Of a DNA stretch of 64,000 nt, positions 25,171-37,735 are shown piece by piece. The position numbers and the translations under genes are program-made. The notes beneath the pieces are model-generated. The model did no database searches and was not told the origin of the DNA. It saw nothing but the letters and a program-made list of their open reading frames with translations. Each line of letters opens with the position of its first letter. Position 1 is the stretch's first letter. The DNA is from Proteles cristata cristata (lineage: Eukaryota; Chordata; Mammalia; Carnivora; Hyaenidae), in contig JAESUZ010003505.1 of NCBI GenBank assembly GCA_017311185.1, positions 2,170,001 to 2,234,000 of the forward strand, in the 5' to 3' direction.

Positions 25171-25763
25171 TTCTGAATAATTTCAAAATTTGGGAAGCAA
25201 ATGATAGTTTGGCTTCTGTAAGTAGTGATAGGTGGGTTCATTCTCAGTGACATTGCAAGAATGCCATGTACCAGAATTAGAGCTTGCTGTAATAACTGAC
25301 GGACTACCCCAGAATATAGCCGTCAGAAATGGCAAGAACCATTTGGGGCAGATGATTGTTAACTAAGTGCGAGAAGATAAAACCCATACCATTTTATACA
25401 GACAGTTGCAAACGCCGGTAAGGAACAATGCCTATAGTAAACACCCAATAAATAATAACTTTATTACTGTCTTAGAGGTAAAGGCACATGCTATGAAGAT
25501 GAATCTGTATTATCACAAAGACAGGCCCTAATCAGGCTTTTTACATTTATACATTATAGTTTGTATTCTCTTATGTTTTCTTGTCTTTCAAAAATGGAAG
25601 GACAAGAAGAATACCAGTTAACTACGCATTCTAGTTATTTTAGTTAGTTTTTCCTGGTGATACATTTTGGTAATCTGGCCTGTGTTTTAGATAATATCAA
25701 TTTTCACTATACAGTAACTATATAAGAAACTGTTGGTATGAGCATTTTAAGAATGCGTATTTT

Positions 25764-25896
25764 GGGACACCTGGTGACTCAGTCGGTCAAGTGTATGACT
25801 TCAGCTCATGTCGTGATCTCATGGCTCGTGAGTTTGAGCCCCGCATTGGACTCTGTGCTGATGGCTCAGTGCCTGGAACCTGCTTCAAATTCTGCG

Positions 25897-25927
<31 letters not shown>

Positions 25928-25965
25928 GCTCCTCCCCCGCTTCTCAAAGTAAATAAACATTAAAA
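25764..25965 (+). mobile_element. Carnivore tRNA-Lys SINE
   Basis: Sense: gggacacctggtgactcagt to aaataaacattaaaa. TSD aatgcgtatttt (left, 25752-25763) and aatgcatatttc (right, from 25966), two mismatches. Confidence 0.92.
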
Positions 25966-26294
25966 AATGCATATTTCCCCCCTCCATGAATATAATTAAT
26001 ACACAGGACTACAACTTTTCAAGCAACGTGATACACTTATACACCGCTACAAAAGAAAAACTAAGTGCATTGGCACATAGCAGTTAAGATTGGTTTAAAC
26101 TGTTTTAAAACAAAGACTTTGGACTGACTCTGGAGTGAGAGGTGAAGTTGCACACAGCAGGTTATTGTATGTACAGCCACAAAGTAAAGATTGGTCTCAA
26201 AATGAGAACATTGTTGTAAAGACAGTTGCTTATCTATCAGATCACTCTTTTCAGGCACCCTTAAGTAGCTGTCAGTCTGGAGGAGCATGTATTC

Positions 26295-26490
26295 ATTTTT
26301 TTTTTTTTTATTTTGAATGTTTAAATGAGTGAGCAAGAGGGGCAGAGAGAGAGGGAGGGGAAGGTCTCAAGCAGGCTCCATGCTGTCAGCTCAGAGTCAG
26401 ACACAGGGGTCCATCTTACAAACTGTGAGACCATGACCTGAACTGAAATCAAAAGTTGGACGCGTAAACTCCTGAGCCCCCCAGGCGCCT
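26295..26490 (-). mobile_element. Carnivore tRNA-Lys SINE, older copy
   Basis: Antisense: long T run, ttttgaatgtttaaatgagt, ggggcagagagagaggg, ending gccccccaggcgcct. Imperfect TSD ctggaggagcatgt / ctggaggggaatatgt. Confidence 0.88.
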
Positions 26491-27094
26491 CTGGAGGGGA
26501 ATATGTTTAAATGCCAAGGATAGCAACAGAACATGTTAGTGCGCTCAGTCACTTAGCACAGTGCCGCCTGGTGATCTTGGGCACAGGTCTGCACTTCCTT
26601 AATAGTACCTTCAGAAACCCAGTAGCCTGGAATCATTTCAGCAATAAAATTGACTGTGTGGCATAGTCAGCATTGAGGAACCTACATACTTCCATCTGGG
26701 TGTACCTATTTTCAGTGACCTGTGACTCTTGCTGAATTTAACCAAACTGGTATCTCAAGAGGTAGGTAGAAACCCCAAAAAGTAGTCAAGTTGAAGAGTC
26801 TTCTGTTAGTGGCTGTAAAAGAGGCTAGAAATTGTCCTGAAGTTTGATAATGAGGCTCAAATTCACATACTAACTCAAACATTGTTGGTAACTTTCTGAT
26901 TCAGGGTTTTGACAAATGTTTAGGACCTCAAGGGGGACCAAAAGTGCCACATATATTAATAATACCTGTTAAGGTCACAAATCTAGGATGGCATGAGGGA
27001 GTGAGCAGGAAGTAATGAGGGCTTCATACAGTTCACCTCTATTCTAGGCCATAGCTTTGCTGATTCTCCTTGGGTCAAACAGTAATTAAAAAGC

Positions 27095-27250
27095 TATTAT
27101 TTATTGATTATCTACTATCAGTTACAAGCTGTGACAGATACTATCTCACTGAGTTTCATTCTCCTTGCACCTCCAGAGTAGTAGCTGTTAAGCCACATTT
27201 TCTGCCTTAGAGAAGTGAGACCCAGAGATTCAAACCGAAGTTGACCAGAT
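27095..27250 (+). mobile_element. MIR element, diverged
   Basis: ttatttattgattatctact at the left and gagaagtgagacccagagat with gattcaaaccgaagt at the right fit a sense MIR. The open frame of 83 codons on the opposite strand is a by-product. Confidence 0.55.
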
Positions 27251-27434
27251 ACCAAAGACATTGCATAGTTTTTTACATCTGTACTGTTGAGATTAGAGTA
27301 GGAGGACCCACCTGAATAAGAAGATTTCTTGGAATCTAGCCGATAAGGTACACAGATATTCAGGGGCAAACTGTCTTTCAGAGATTGACAACATTATCAA
27401 ATCAATTGAAAATGTTCATTTTGAAGACATTTCC

Positions 27435-27641
27435 TTCAGTTGTATTTGAGAGAGAGAGCATGCGCACGAGCGAGCTAATGGGGTAGGTGCAAAGAGAGAG
27501 GGAGAAAGAGAGAGAACCCAGGAAGTCTCAGAGTGTCAGCGCAGAGCCCGATGAGGGGCCCAGACCCATGATCCACGAGATCATGACCTCAGCAGAAACC
27601 AAGAGTTCGATGCTTACCCAACTGAGCCACCGAGGTACCCC
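27435..27641 (-). mobile_element. Carnivore tRNA-Lys SINE, older copy
   Basis: Antisense, tail largely lost: ttgtatttgagagagagagc to gagccaccgaggtacccc. TSD gaagacatttcc (27423-27434) / gaagaaatttct (27642-27653). Confidence 0.9.
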
Positions 27642-28513
27642 GAAGAAATTTCTGTAAAGTTGTTGTAAATTTTCAGGTATATTCCTCTGAATAGATATTT
27701 AAGTGAGTTATTTGACATGGGAATCAAGTCCGTAGTTCTGTTTTGGGGAAAGCGGTACAGGAACACATTGGTGAAATTCTGTAACACGATCATGAATAAC
27801 TATAAGAAGAAACAGGAAAATAATAGAAGTGAAATGAAATATTGAAAATCCAGTATATTTGTGCTTCAGCCTTGTTTCCCATATTGAATGAATCCCACTG
27901 ATATTGATGGCTTCAAAGCAAGGAATCTGTTGAAATTTCTGAAGATTTTCTCAAGAATTTGAGATGGGTAGTAGAGAAACGTATAGGAAAATGGAGTACT
28001 GAAGCTTTACGTTAGAATTGGATTTTTTGTGTGATTGCATATTTAAAGGAGAGTTCACAGTTTACTTCTAGATATTCCCAAATGTTATAATGTTTTATTT
28101 ACTACTAAAGAAAAATATTGAGATTCATATTTTGCATATCATTAAAATTGTTGTACGTAAGCAGAAATTCTTTTCACATTTGTCATAATTTATTACTACT
28201 TATTTTTAGACAGCCGAAAACATTTATTTTGTTTTTTGGGAATAAAAGTAATTAGCTCAAATAAAATACCAACGGCTAAAATGACTTCTTAAAGACCTTT
28301 AGCTCAAAGTTTTTTCCAGTTCATTTCAAGCACAGAAAAATATCCTAATTCACAAAAACTTAATTCTTGAACATGCTTCCTTCTGCCTTTCTCACAGTTG
28401 ACCCAAAGTCCCATACACTTCGAAATTTAGGTTTGTTATGTGAAGCTAGACATTGATGTTCTTTCCTTTTTTAATCTTTTCCATTTTTTAGTCTTTTAAA
28501 AATGACCAGTCCA

Positions 28514-28679
28514 GGGGCACCTGACTGGCTCCATCGGTTAAGTGTCTAACTTTGATCTCGGCCAAGGTCATGATGTCAGCATTTGTGAGCTCGAGCCCTG
28601 TGTCAGGCTCAGCACTGACTGCACAGGGCCTGCTTGGGATTCTATCCCTCTCTCTCCACCCCTTCCCCACCTGCGTGCT

Positions 28680-28719
<40 letters not shown>

Positions 28720-28732
28720 ATAAATAAATAAA
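28514..28732 (+). mobile_element. Carnivore tRNA-Lys SINE
   Basis: Sense: aggggcacctgactggctcc, long (CT)n, aataaataaataaa. TSD cttttaaaaatgacca (28493-28508) / cttttaaaaaatgacca (28733-28749). Confidence 0.94.
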
Positions 28733-29634
28733 CTTTTAAAAAATGACCAAAAATATCAAATTGATTCTCATACCATGTAGATTTCTACCTTGTCAGAACT
28801 GCAACTTACCACAGCTTTATTATTTATTATTTATCTATTCATTAATTTCTCCTTCACTTTTTTCCAGAAAGGATACTCCTAAGAAGTATGTTTTCATGTG
28901 GTATGCATTACTTCATGCATTTATTTATTGCCATCTTGACTAAATTGTATTTATGAAATTTCTGAAAGTTCGTTGCTTTAGAAAGGAAGGAAACGTCTTT
29001 AAGGGAAGAAATTTTTCTGGGCTACTGTGTAAAGAATTATTTAAAATGTTAAAGCACCTCGTTGAGCCCTTCATAGATGCTATCTGTTGTACCCTTGAAC
29101 TCACATGAAACAGAGTAGAATCTATTATTTTTGCCTTCTTGGTAAATAATTTCAAATGATATGTGTAGATAAAGCTTTAATTGTAATTGACAAGTAATCA
29201 ATTAGTACACCTAAATTTGGTTACATTTTTCTTCCTCTTTATCTCTTCCCAGCCACACTGCCCTGCAAATTCCACTCCTTCACCCATCATGCCTACAGGA
29301 CTGGGTAGTAGTAAGTTTGAAATAAACTTATTTCAAAAAGGAAGGTCTTTACAATGCACTTGCATATGGTAAAACAGTTTATTCTGCTCATAGAGAGCAT
29401 ATGTTTCCATTTTTTAAAATAACTTCAGATTGGCCTTAAATCTGGCTATCTTTACAGTTATCACACCAACTTCTGCTAAACTTAAAGATAACATGAACTC
29501 TACAATTTGTGGTTTCACAAATGCTATTTTTATCTTATAAACAAAGGATAAGAAAAGGTTCTAATTATTGAAGCACTTAACAAGCTTATGTTTAAAACTA
29601 GTCACCACAGACATGTAGTAAAATTGTGTAAAAT

Positions 29635-29689
29635 ACACACACACACACACACACACTCACTCACCCCCCTTCCCCCCACACACACACCC
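29635..29689. repeat. (AC)n / C-rich compound microsatellite
   Basis: (AC)n, then actcactcac, C runs and a second (CA)n. Confidence 0.95.
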
Positions 29690-30070
29690 AGGATTTCAAG
29701 TAAAAGTAAGGAAATCTAAATAAGAAAGGTGCATTGTATCCATGTGAATATCCTGGTATAAGTTTGGCAAATTCCCATTGAGGGGAACCAAGCAATGTGG
29801 ACACACCTCTCTGTATTGTTTCTTCAAACTGCATATGAATCTACAGTTGTCTCAAAATTTTCAGTTAAAAAACTGGCTAATAACTTTAAAGCACCGCATG
29901 GCAAATATTTTAGCCTTTTCAGGGGCAAGAGGCAGTAACTGCTCAAATTCATTGTAGTGTGAAAGCCTTCAAACAGAAACAAGTGGGTGTGACTGTGTTC
30001 TTTGAAAACTTTATATACAGCAGCAGTCTTGTAGTTGACAGAAGTCTCTGGTTTAAAACCGGACTGGCCT

Positions 30071-30305
30071 GGGGCCCCTGGGTGGCTGAGCCAGTTAAGC
30101 CTCTGACTTTAGATCAGGTCGTGATCTCAGGGCTCGTGAGTTCAGTCCCCGTGTGGGGCTCTGCGCTGAGAGCCCAGAGCCTGGAGCCCGCTTCCAGTTC
30201 AGTGTGTGTGTCTCTCTCTCACTCTCTGCGCCGCCCCTGTACGTGCTTTGTCTCTCTCTCTCTCCCCCAAAAGTAAACATTACAAATTTTAAAAATAAAA
30301 ATTAA
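30071..30305 (+). mobile_element. Carnivore tRNA-Lys SINE
   Basis: Sense: ggggcccctgggtggctgag, ctcgtgagttcagtccccgt, CT-rich part, aaagtaaacattacaaattt. No sure TSD; right end approximate. Confidence 0.9.
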
Positions 30306-31332
30306 ACAAGGTAGGCACTTTTAATATTATGTATGCTACTCCCAGAAAAAAATGGCAACAAAAGTAAATTATGTATTTATAATGCTTTACTTTGCAGCTT
30401 ATCTCTATCTTCATCTTTGCCTTAATTTGCGTAAACATTTATACATAAAGTATACATGTACCTTACATTTATTTTAAATATTCTATAAAGCACTTCTTGG
30501 GTTCTGTGTTTCTGTATTTTGGGAAGTCCAAAAGCTAGAGGCATTTGATTTAGAAAAGTAAGAAATCCTTTTTAGACAGAGCACTGTGTTAAAGTAAGAT
30601 AGGACCTGGATTTTCTGTCAGATCTTCATCCAACACACACGAGTAGTAATCAGTTAAGCAGTAAGAGTCTCAGTGTAAAAATTGCCACTTTCTGTGCCTT
30701 CCTTTCTTTTCGTCCACTGCTCCCCAGTTTGGGCACCTCTGCAACACGCTAGGCAGTGTTCCTTCCTTTCAGTTTCGGGGTGCAGTAAAGCTTTACCATC
30801 GGCACAATCCACCTTCAAATAAGAGTGCGCTCAGGCCTAGGTTTCAGTTTCCCAGAAAACCCACTGTCCAAGGTTCTGACATGTATTCTGTAGATTTTTG
30901 TGTTACCTTTTTCTTTCTCTCCGCTCTGTCACATCATTTTAAGAAATCAGGTATGGTTCCCATTGATTCCATTTGCTTCCTTCCCGTGATTCTTTTTCCT
31001 TCTGCTGCTTCATCTGCTTTTGATGGGAGTGGCGTGTGGAAAGGCACCTTGAATGTGGGAGAAAAAAGAAAAGAATTTGGTTTACAGAGACTTGTGTATT
31101 AAGTTTTCCTCAGTGCCACGGAGGGTTACAAAGATAGAGTTTGCAATTTCAAAGAAGAGGCAATATAAATGCTACAATGCACTGGTGAGGAAAAAAACTG
31201 TAATACCCACAATTTAGCAGAAACATAAACCAGTTCTGGATAGATTTTTCAGAATGATTAGAGCAGGGAGATCCAAATAGGGTTAACATGATGAGATTGT
31301 GTGTTTTTATGTTATTTTATTTCTGTTTCTTT
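30306..31332. other. Intronic sequence, nothing recognised
   Basis: No repeat family, exon or RNA gene seen. Confidence 0.6.
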
Positions 31333-31405
31333 TTTAAATTTTTTTAATTTATATCCAAGTTAGCATACAGTGTAACAATGATTTCAAGAGTAGATTCCTG
31401 AATGT
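31333..31405 (-). mobile_element. Carnivore LINE-1 3' tail, extremely truncated
   Basis: About 70 bases resemble the antisense 3' end of carnivore/felid L1 (ttatatccaagttagcatac, acagtgtaacaatgatttca, gagtagattcc). The T-rich run at 31333-31347 would be the poly(A) tail on the minus strand. Confidence 0.6.
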
Positions 31406-31440
31406 TTTTAAGTAATTTTAAAAGAAGAGACATAATATCT

Positions 31441-31653
31441 TTTTTTTTTTTTAAGTTTATTTGTCTTGAGAGAGGGCACAAGTAGGGGAGGAACAGAGAG
31501 AGAGGGAAAGACAGAATCCCGAGCAGGCTCCCTGCTTTCAGCTCAGGAGCCCAAAGTGAAGCAGGGCTCAAACCCAGGAACCCTGAGATCATGCATGACC
31601 TGAGCCAAAGTCAAGAATCAGATGCCTAACCAACTGAGCCACCCAGGTGCCCC
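31441..31653 (-). mobile_element. Carnivore tRNA-Lys SINE
   Basis: Antisense, T run first, ending ccacccaggtgcccc. Imperfect TSD-like flanks (aaaagaagagacataatatc / aaaagatgaaagatattt). It lies next to a tiny L1 tail of the same orientation. Confidence 0.9.
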
Positions 31654-31881
31654 AAAAGATGAAAGATATTTCTGAAAAAAAAATTCCCTGCACAGCTGTC
31701 TCTTTTAGCCTCCTCTGGATTTAATCTGTTTCTAAGGTAATCGGTTTATTCTGCCTCTTAATTATCTTTTGAATGTGGCCCTACATCGTTATCCCTGTCG
31801 AGGGCTTGTGTGTATGTACTCCATGCAGTAGTGCAAATATTACTAACCTTCGTCACTCACCACTCATGCAAACATAATACA

Positions 31882-31908
31882 CACTCACTCACTCACTCAC
31901 CCACCCAC
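31882..31908. repeat. (ACTC)n microsatellite
   Basis: Four to five ACTC units turning into ACCC. Confidence 0.9.
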
Positions 31909-31929
31909 GCCACATGCATCCCCCATGCT

Positions 31930-32390
31930 GGTGCCAGAGTGATCCCAGACCTTGTCATTCATTTGCTTAAAAGCATTTAGCAGCTTCCTGGTGCCAGTGC
32001 AGTGTGTGTGTGTGTGTGTGTGTGAATTCTGTAGCCAATACACAACGCAAGGCTCATCAAAATCTTTCCTTCCTATGTTTCCAGCTTCATTTCAAGATTC
32101 CTTTCCCCTCTCTCCAGCCCTCTCCCAGCGTCTCCCCCACGCCTTATGCCCTCGCCAATCTGACCTCTTACTTTACATCGTCTTCCTCTTTTGTTTCTTT
32201 CCCACTTGTCCCGAAAGCTTGTCTGTCTGCTTTTCTGCCCAAAATATGCATGCCTTGGGGTAGCTCCAGCATTATTTTATCAGAAAAGCCTTGTTCAATC
32301 TTTCAGAAGTGAGTGTTTTTCACCTCTTAGATAATTTACCAGATAATGTTTGACCTCTTTGTATGTTTATACCCAGGAGTGGAAGGGCAG
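31930..32390 (+). mobile_element. LINE-2 (L2) fragment
   Basis: ccagagtgatcccagacctt and tcattcatttgcttaaaagc match the L2 segment for 'agagtgatc...tcactcccctgcttaaaa'. It is followed by the pyrimidine-rich L2 middle part. A (GT)n tract (32002-32024) has grown inside. Two overlapping 102 to 103-codon frames here are repeat-derived. Confidence 0.6.
32002..32024. repeat. (GT)n microsatellite in L2
   Basis: Uninterrupted GT units inside an L2 fragment. Confidence 0.95.
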
Positions 32391-32404
32391 TATAGACAGT
32401 AGGA

Positions 32405-32535
32405 AAAATGCTTTGGAGTCAGACACTGTGTGAGCTGCTGCCGGAGAGCATGAAAGTATCTGTGTAACTGAACACTGAATCACTGGTACCTGGCAAGTAC
32501 CTGAAATACTACAGGCATTCAATGTATATGTCTTT
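32405..32535 (-). mobile_element. MIR element, antisense, diverged
   Basis: gctttggagtcagacactgt at the left, tgtgtaactgaacactgaat in the middle and ctggcaagtacctgaaatac with aggcattcaatgtatat at the right fit a reverse MIR. Diverged. Confidence 0.5.
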
Positions 32536-35500
32536 GTAGGAATTATGGAATGAAGCAAGCGATCAATAAATGAAGGAGATAATTTGTATCTTACTCATTG
32601 GAATTGGATGGAATTTAAGCATTTAAATGAAGACCCCCCCCCTTCTGTAGCATTGCTATAATGAAGGAATGAATATCTAAAAGGAATTTCTAAGCGATCA
32701 GTAGGTTACATAGGAAACTCTAATAGTTAATTTCAGAAATAGCAATGGCACCATCATCAAGAGGATCCACTGCATTAACAACATAGAACATATAATGAAT
32801 CGGAAAGAAAATATATATAAATTTGGGGACTGTAATCTGTTTTAAACACTAATACGAATGCGTATCAGGCATGTAGTAATGCACATCTTTTTTTCCAGTT
32901 CCAGCTATCCTTACAGTTTCTCAAATACTCGGCAGCCTGTAAGATACATCTCAACAAAGCATCCTAATATGGAAACATTTTTAAGCCATTATCAGTCTAG
33001 CTAAAACCTAATTTTTTAAACTAATATATCCCTCCTACTGTGGTAAGTGCCTACTAAGTCTGTCTGGAATGAATGAAGGAACCATTACCAAATGAGTCTA
33101 CTGCACTCCCACACGTATAATGCCAGTCATCACTTCACAGTCAAAGGCTGTCCCAAGACCTTTGGACCCTAGACAAGCACCCGGGTTCATCTTCCTTCCA
33201 CTTCTGTCCTCATGATCAGTCTCTTCCAAGGAACCTCTACATGTCCTCAGCGTATCGAGTAAAAATTCTCCTGCTTGGATTTTAAAGTCGCCAGTTGGTC
33301 CCACTCTGATCATCCAGAACTCACTCTTCACTTATTTGCCAAACTAAGATTTGATTTCTTTCCTCTAAAACAGCAGCAGCAAAAACTGTCATAGGAGAGG
33401 CGCTACTCACCTCCACGTCAATTTGACTTGCCTGTATCTTTGCTTCTGCCTTCAGTTTGCCTGAAGTTAACCCCAGCACAGAGCAAAGACTTCCATATTT
33501 GCTTTCCTCCTGTAGTTTGGATTGTTGGGTTTTTTAAATTATTTTTTTGCACCTGCCTGAGATTTGTGCTCTAGCTGCTTCAAGGATGTAAGTCCTGTCT
33601 CCAAAAACAGCACAAGCTCCTTTAGTCCAGTCAGCCTGTCTTCTGTTTGTCTGCAGTACTTGAACATTATTGGGGAAACAAAATTTGGACTTGTGGTTTG
33701 GCAGCAACGAGTCCTTGTTGATTCGAGAAGAATACATTTACGGAAACGAAGCTGACTGTTGTATGCGGGATAGACTGGCACAGAGAGAGTCAGTAGGCAA
33801 AGATGTCAGTATACAGTTTTTCACAGGGTTTATACTTAGCAGACAAGGGTTTTTATTTAATAAATGAGAGGTGGGGGGGATGGCAAGAGGGTCTAGATAA
33901 CAGTGAGGCAACGGGAATTAGTGGAGGATAGATAATCAAGATACATTTTTAATCAGCTGACAACAAACTTGCTGATGATTAAATACAAAGGATCAAAGAG
34001 GGTAAGAGTCAAAAAATCACCAAACTCTCAAGTAGAAAGTGGTGACTTCAGTGGAAAGTGAAATGCTTGAGGAGGAAATGATGATTTGGGCAGGGGCGGG
34101 GGATGAATTTAGTTTTGTGCACATGAGCAATGTACATGGAGAAGACAAGAAATATGATTCCTTTAAGGTGTGTTAGGTCAAGGCTAATGACCTTACATTG
34201 GCTACAATGGATTTTTCAGATCATATCCACGCAATATAGATGTGCTCTCTGTGTTTATTTTCAGAGATCGTACTTTGCCCTGATTTTTTTTTTTTAAATC
34301 ACATTGGTTTATTTTGAAGCAAAGTTGTTATGGTAATCTGGTATAGAGAAAGTTAATCGAAACACTCATACTAGTATAATTTTGTTGTAATTCTCATTTC
34401 AAATTTAATAGATTGGTGCCTGCTAGAAAGAAGTTGGCACACTAGGCACTAATTTACCTGTGAGAAGGTAGAGGGGCAGAGGCTGACATTGTTGTTTTGA
34501 GAAAATTGCACGATGAGGTTTGTGTTTGCTGCTGCTGTTTTAGAGGACAGAAATCAAATCTTAATCAGTCGTGATGGTTTTTTTTTTTTCTGTTTAAAAG
34601 AAAGTTTCAAATTTGCTTTAAAGCCTAGGGAGTTTAATTAAAGTAAGTAGAGACAGAAGTACTCTTTTGAGAGTTGTCATTTCTCTTCATGTGCCACTAT
34701 TAATAATGTCGTGTAATGTTATTTTGGAAGTTTGGGTCTTGTCTATTGTCTTGTTCAGACTCTTTTCTATATTCTAAATGAAAGGGGAATAAAGCACTTA
34801 CAGGAAGGTGCCCTACCAAATTCGCCATCTCCTTATGCCCTGCATCATCTCCAACCTCCGCTGTAATTCTTTGAAGAAATAACCCCTGCGAGCACTAATT
34901 TTTTTCTTTCCCTTCCTCTTTTGTTGTGAGCCTCTTTTACCAACAACATTGGCCCAGTTCTTCACAAAGAATTTTTTTCCCCCAATTAGGATGAAAGCTA
35001 GATCATTATGTGACCATTTCATTGTGAGTGTAACTTTCCTTCTCAACAGCTCCATTAGGTCTAGCCAGTTAGAAATCTTCATATTTCTATGAAATCGGAA
35101 AGCATTTTCATCATGCTGGTCCTCATGAGCAAGGAGCATGAGTGAAAGCCTGCCGACACCACAGCCTCATCGCCCAACTTACCCCCTTTGTAACTCATCA
35201 CTGGGGCAGCTTATTTGCCGCTTGAATCTGATGATCTCGCTTTGAATGCTAATTATGCGTGGGACATGTTTGACTTTAAAGAGTGTGTCTGAGGTCACTC
35301 TTCATTTCTGTACCAATAGTGTGTTCCCTCTAACTTGGATTTCAGGATTTTGGTTCCTTGAACGTTAATTAGTATTCTTTGTTACAATACCTTCTGATTT
35401 GCCCGAGTAAGCGTTTAATTGCACGTCTTTGTCAGTTGATTCTGGTGAATACTTTTTAAGTCAGATGATATATTCTAATTGCACTATCGTGCCAAAAAGA

Positions 35501-35741
35501 CAGTTATTACACATGATCATGTAAATTGGACTTTGATTCCATTCTCCTACTGTTTTTATTTATTACATGCATAAGATTTAAAAAATTAGAATTACCCTGT
35601 GTTTTCACATGGTAGGTAAGAAGCAAGAAATTATAAGGGAAGCAGATACTATTTGGTTTTGATTGTAGCCTATGAACTTGATCCTATCTTTATGTCCTCA
35701 CTAAAATGTACACATGGCAGTATATAATGAAGGTTAGAAGC
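32536..35741. other. Intronic sequence, nothing recognised
   Basis: Open frames up to 108 codons (for example 34813-35139 on the minus strand, K/R-rich) show no family I recognise. Short A/T and C runs only. Confidence 0.5.
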
Positions 35742-35752
35742 TAAAGAATTAA

Positions 35753-35846
35753 GTCTCTGGGCCCTACCACCCCCAATACGCCCCATCTCATCTGATCTCG
35801 AAAGCTAAGCAGCATCAGGTCTGGTTGGTACTCAGATAGGAGAAAT
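35753..35846 (+). pseudogene. 5S rRNA retropseudogene, 3'-truncated
   Basis: The sequence matches 5S rRNA from its first base (GTCT) through CTACCAC, CATCTCATCTGATCTCG, AAGCTAAGCAG, TCTGGTTGGTACT to GATAGGAGA, then stops about 90 bases in; the mature RNA has about 120. Several CpG sites have decayed. An 11-base TSD abuts both ends: taaagaattaa (35742-35752) and taaagagttaa (35847-35857). The internal A-box region is partly kept, but the C-box end is cut, so transcription is unlikely. Confidence 0.9.
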
Positions 35847-36239
35847 TAAAGAGTTAACAGTTCTTTATAACCAGAAGGCCATTAACTTTTAATAATGCTG
35901 TCTCAAATATTTGTCTGTAAATTGTGGTGATAATCAAAGATGAGCCTATGGGATTGTGCTTTGTAGTATTTGATTTGATAACTCTGGTAATCCCTTAAGC
36001 ATGTCAGGAAAAATATTTTATGCTTACATTAGCAACTATTGTGAATTTGTAAAATAACCTGCCAACCCCAAGATGTATTGTAAGGACAAGAAGAAAAGAA
36101 ATTCTGTCTTGGATCTTGTGTGTTTTTGTTCTGCTTTGTTTCTTGAATGATTGCTTTTACAAAAATTTTGTAACCTAATACATTTTTGGTTTCTTACCGT
36201 GTGAATGAGATGAACTGGCTTCAGAAAATTTCAAAATGA

Positions 36240-36460
36240 TGAGGTGCCTGGGTGGCTTAGTCGGTTAAGCGTCCGACTTTCGCTTAGGTCATGATCTCAC
36301 GGTTCGTGGGTTTGAGCCCCGCGTCGGGCTCTGTGCTGACTGCCAGCTCAGAGCCTGGAGCCTGTTTCAGTCTGTGACTCCCTCTCTCTCTGACCCTCCC
36401 CTGCTCGCGCTGTCTCTCTCTCTCCTAGAAATAAATAAAAACATTTAAAAAAAAAAAAAA
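36240..36460 (+). mobile_element. Felid tRNA-Lys SINE, young subtype
   Basis: Sense. Perfect 17-base TSD agaaaatttcaaaatga at 36223-36239 and 36461-36477. Subtype marks cgactttcgcttaggtc, tgactgccagctcagagcc and ctcctagaaataaataaa, with a long A tail. Confidence 0.97.
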
Positions 36461-36591
36461 AGAAAATTTCAAAATGAGGCAAAATAGTGTCTAATACTAA
36501 AAAAATGTTGTCTTTATAACACTGGAGGATAACATCCACATTATTTTTTTTTTTTTATCTGTATTCCTCATTGAAAATGCTGTGTAGTTTC

Positions 36592-36774
36592 GGGGCGCCT
36601 GGGTGGCTCAGTCTGTTAAGCATCCGACTTTGACTCAAGTCACGCTGTTACTGAGTTCCAGCCCTGTGTCGGGCTCTGTGCTGACAGCTCAGAGCCTGGA
36701 GCCTGCTTCGGATTCTGTCTGTCTGTCTGTCTCTCTCTCAAATAAAAAGAAAGTTAAAAAAAATGTTTTTAATA
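36592..36774 (+). mobile_element. Felid tRNA-Lys SINE
   Basis: Sense: ggggcgcctgggtggctcag to caaataaaaagaaagttaaa, with a (GTCT)n stretch. Perfect 12-base TSD ctgtgtagtttc at 36580-36591 and 36775-36786. Short central deletions. Confidence 0.94.
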
Positions 36775-36915
36775 CTGTGTAGTTTCCCTGTAATCAAATA
36801 ATGCTTTTGCTATCGCTGCTAGGTTGTGGTCTCCACATTGGTCTTAATGAGATGCCACTCTGACCACAAACTCAACATAAGGCAAGCGTTTCTTCAGTTC
36901 AGAGTTGAATTTTTG

Positions 36916-37131
36916 TGGCACCTGGGTGGCTCAGTCAGTTGAGCGGCTGACCTTGGCTCAGGTGATGATCTCACAGTTTGTAAGTTTGAGCCCCACATTG
37001 GGCTCTGTGCTGACAGCCTGCTTCAGATTGTGTCTCCCTTTCTCTCTGACCCTCCCCAACTTGTGCTCTGTCTCTCTGTCTGTCTCTCTGTCTCTCTCTC
37101 TCACTCAAAAATAAACATTAAAATTTTTTTA
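36916..37131 (+). mobile_element. Carnivore tRNA-Lys SINE
   Basis: Sense: tggcacctgggtggctcagt to aaaaataaacattaaaattt. TSD agttgaattt at 36903-36912 and 37132-37141. Confidence 0.93.
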
Positions 37132-37535
37132 AGTTGAATTTCTAAAAAGTTAAAACTAAATTTCTACAGTACTATTTTGTAAGGGGGGTAAAACTGCTAT
37201 ATAACATTACGTACATTTCAGGGCTTCAGTATTCTAATTTGACATCTACATGCAGTACAAACTGATCAGCACTCACAGTCTAGTTACCATCACTGCTAGA
37301 GTAGATCACTTCACCCATTCCATTCACCCTTTCCCCTTCCCCAACTGTGGCCACCAGTCTACAAGTTTTTGTTTTGTTTGTTCATTTGTAGTTTTCAGAT
37401 TACACATATGAGTAAAATCTTACTGTATTTGTCTTTCTCCATCTGACTTATTTCACTTATCATCTCTCTTGAAGGTCTGCATGTTGTTGCAGATGGTAAG
37501 AGTTCATTCTTTTTTATGGCCGAGTAGTACTCTAT

Positions 37536-37615
37536 AATATATACATAATAATATATAATGCGCAACATAATGATAATATATAATAATATAGTGTTATGTT
37601 ATTATAATATATATC
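37536..37615. repeat. TA-rich simple sequence in L1
   Basis: Interrupted TAATA/ATAT units in the antisense L1, at the point where the L1 3' region normally reads 'tgtgtatatatac'. Confidence 0.85.
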
Positions 37616-37735
37616 ATCCATTGATGGATGTTTACATTGTTTCTATTTCTTGCCTCTTGTAAATAATGCTGCAGTGAACGTGTAGGGGTACATACATCTT
37701 TTTAAATCAGCATTTTAATATTCTTCAGATAAATA

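Larger units (their letters stand above)
27654..30070. other. Intronic sequence around one SINE
   Basis: Apart from the SINE at 28514-28732 and the (AC)n near 29640 it is AT-rich with no recognised feature. Confidence 0.6.

Noticed and set aside
34813..35139. Basic 108-codon minus frame that could resemble a ribosomal or nuclear protein
   Set aside because: I could not match any stretch to a known family; lysine runs come from A/T-rich DNA.
36240..36330. tRNA-like boxes in SINE heads as true tRNA genes
   Set aside because: The heads are tRNA-derived but continue into the SINE body and A tail; no free-standing cloverleaf with a terminator was seen.
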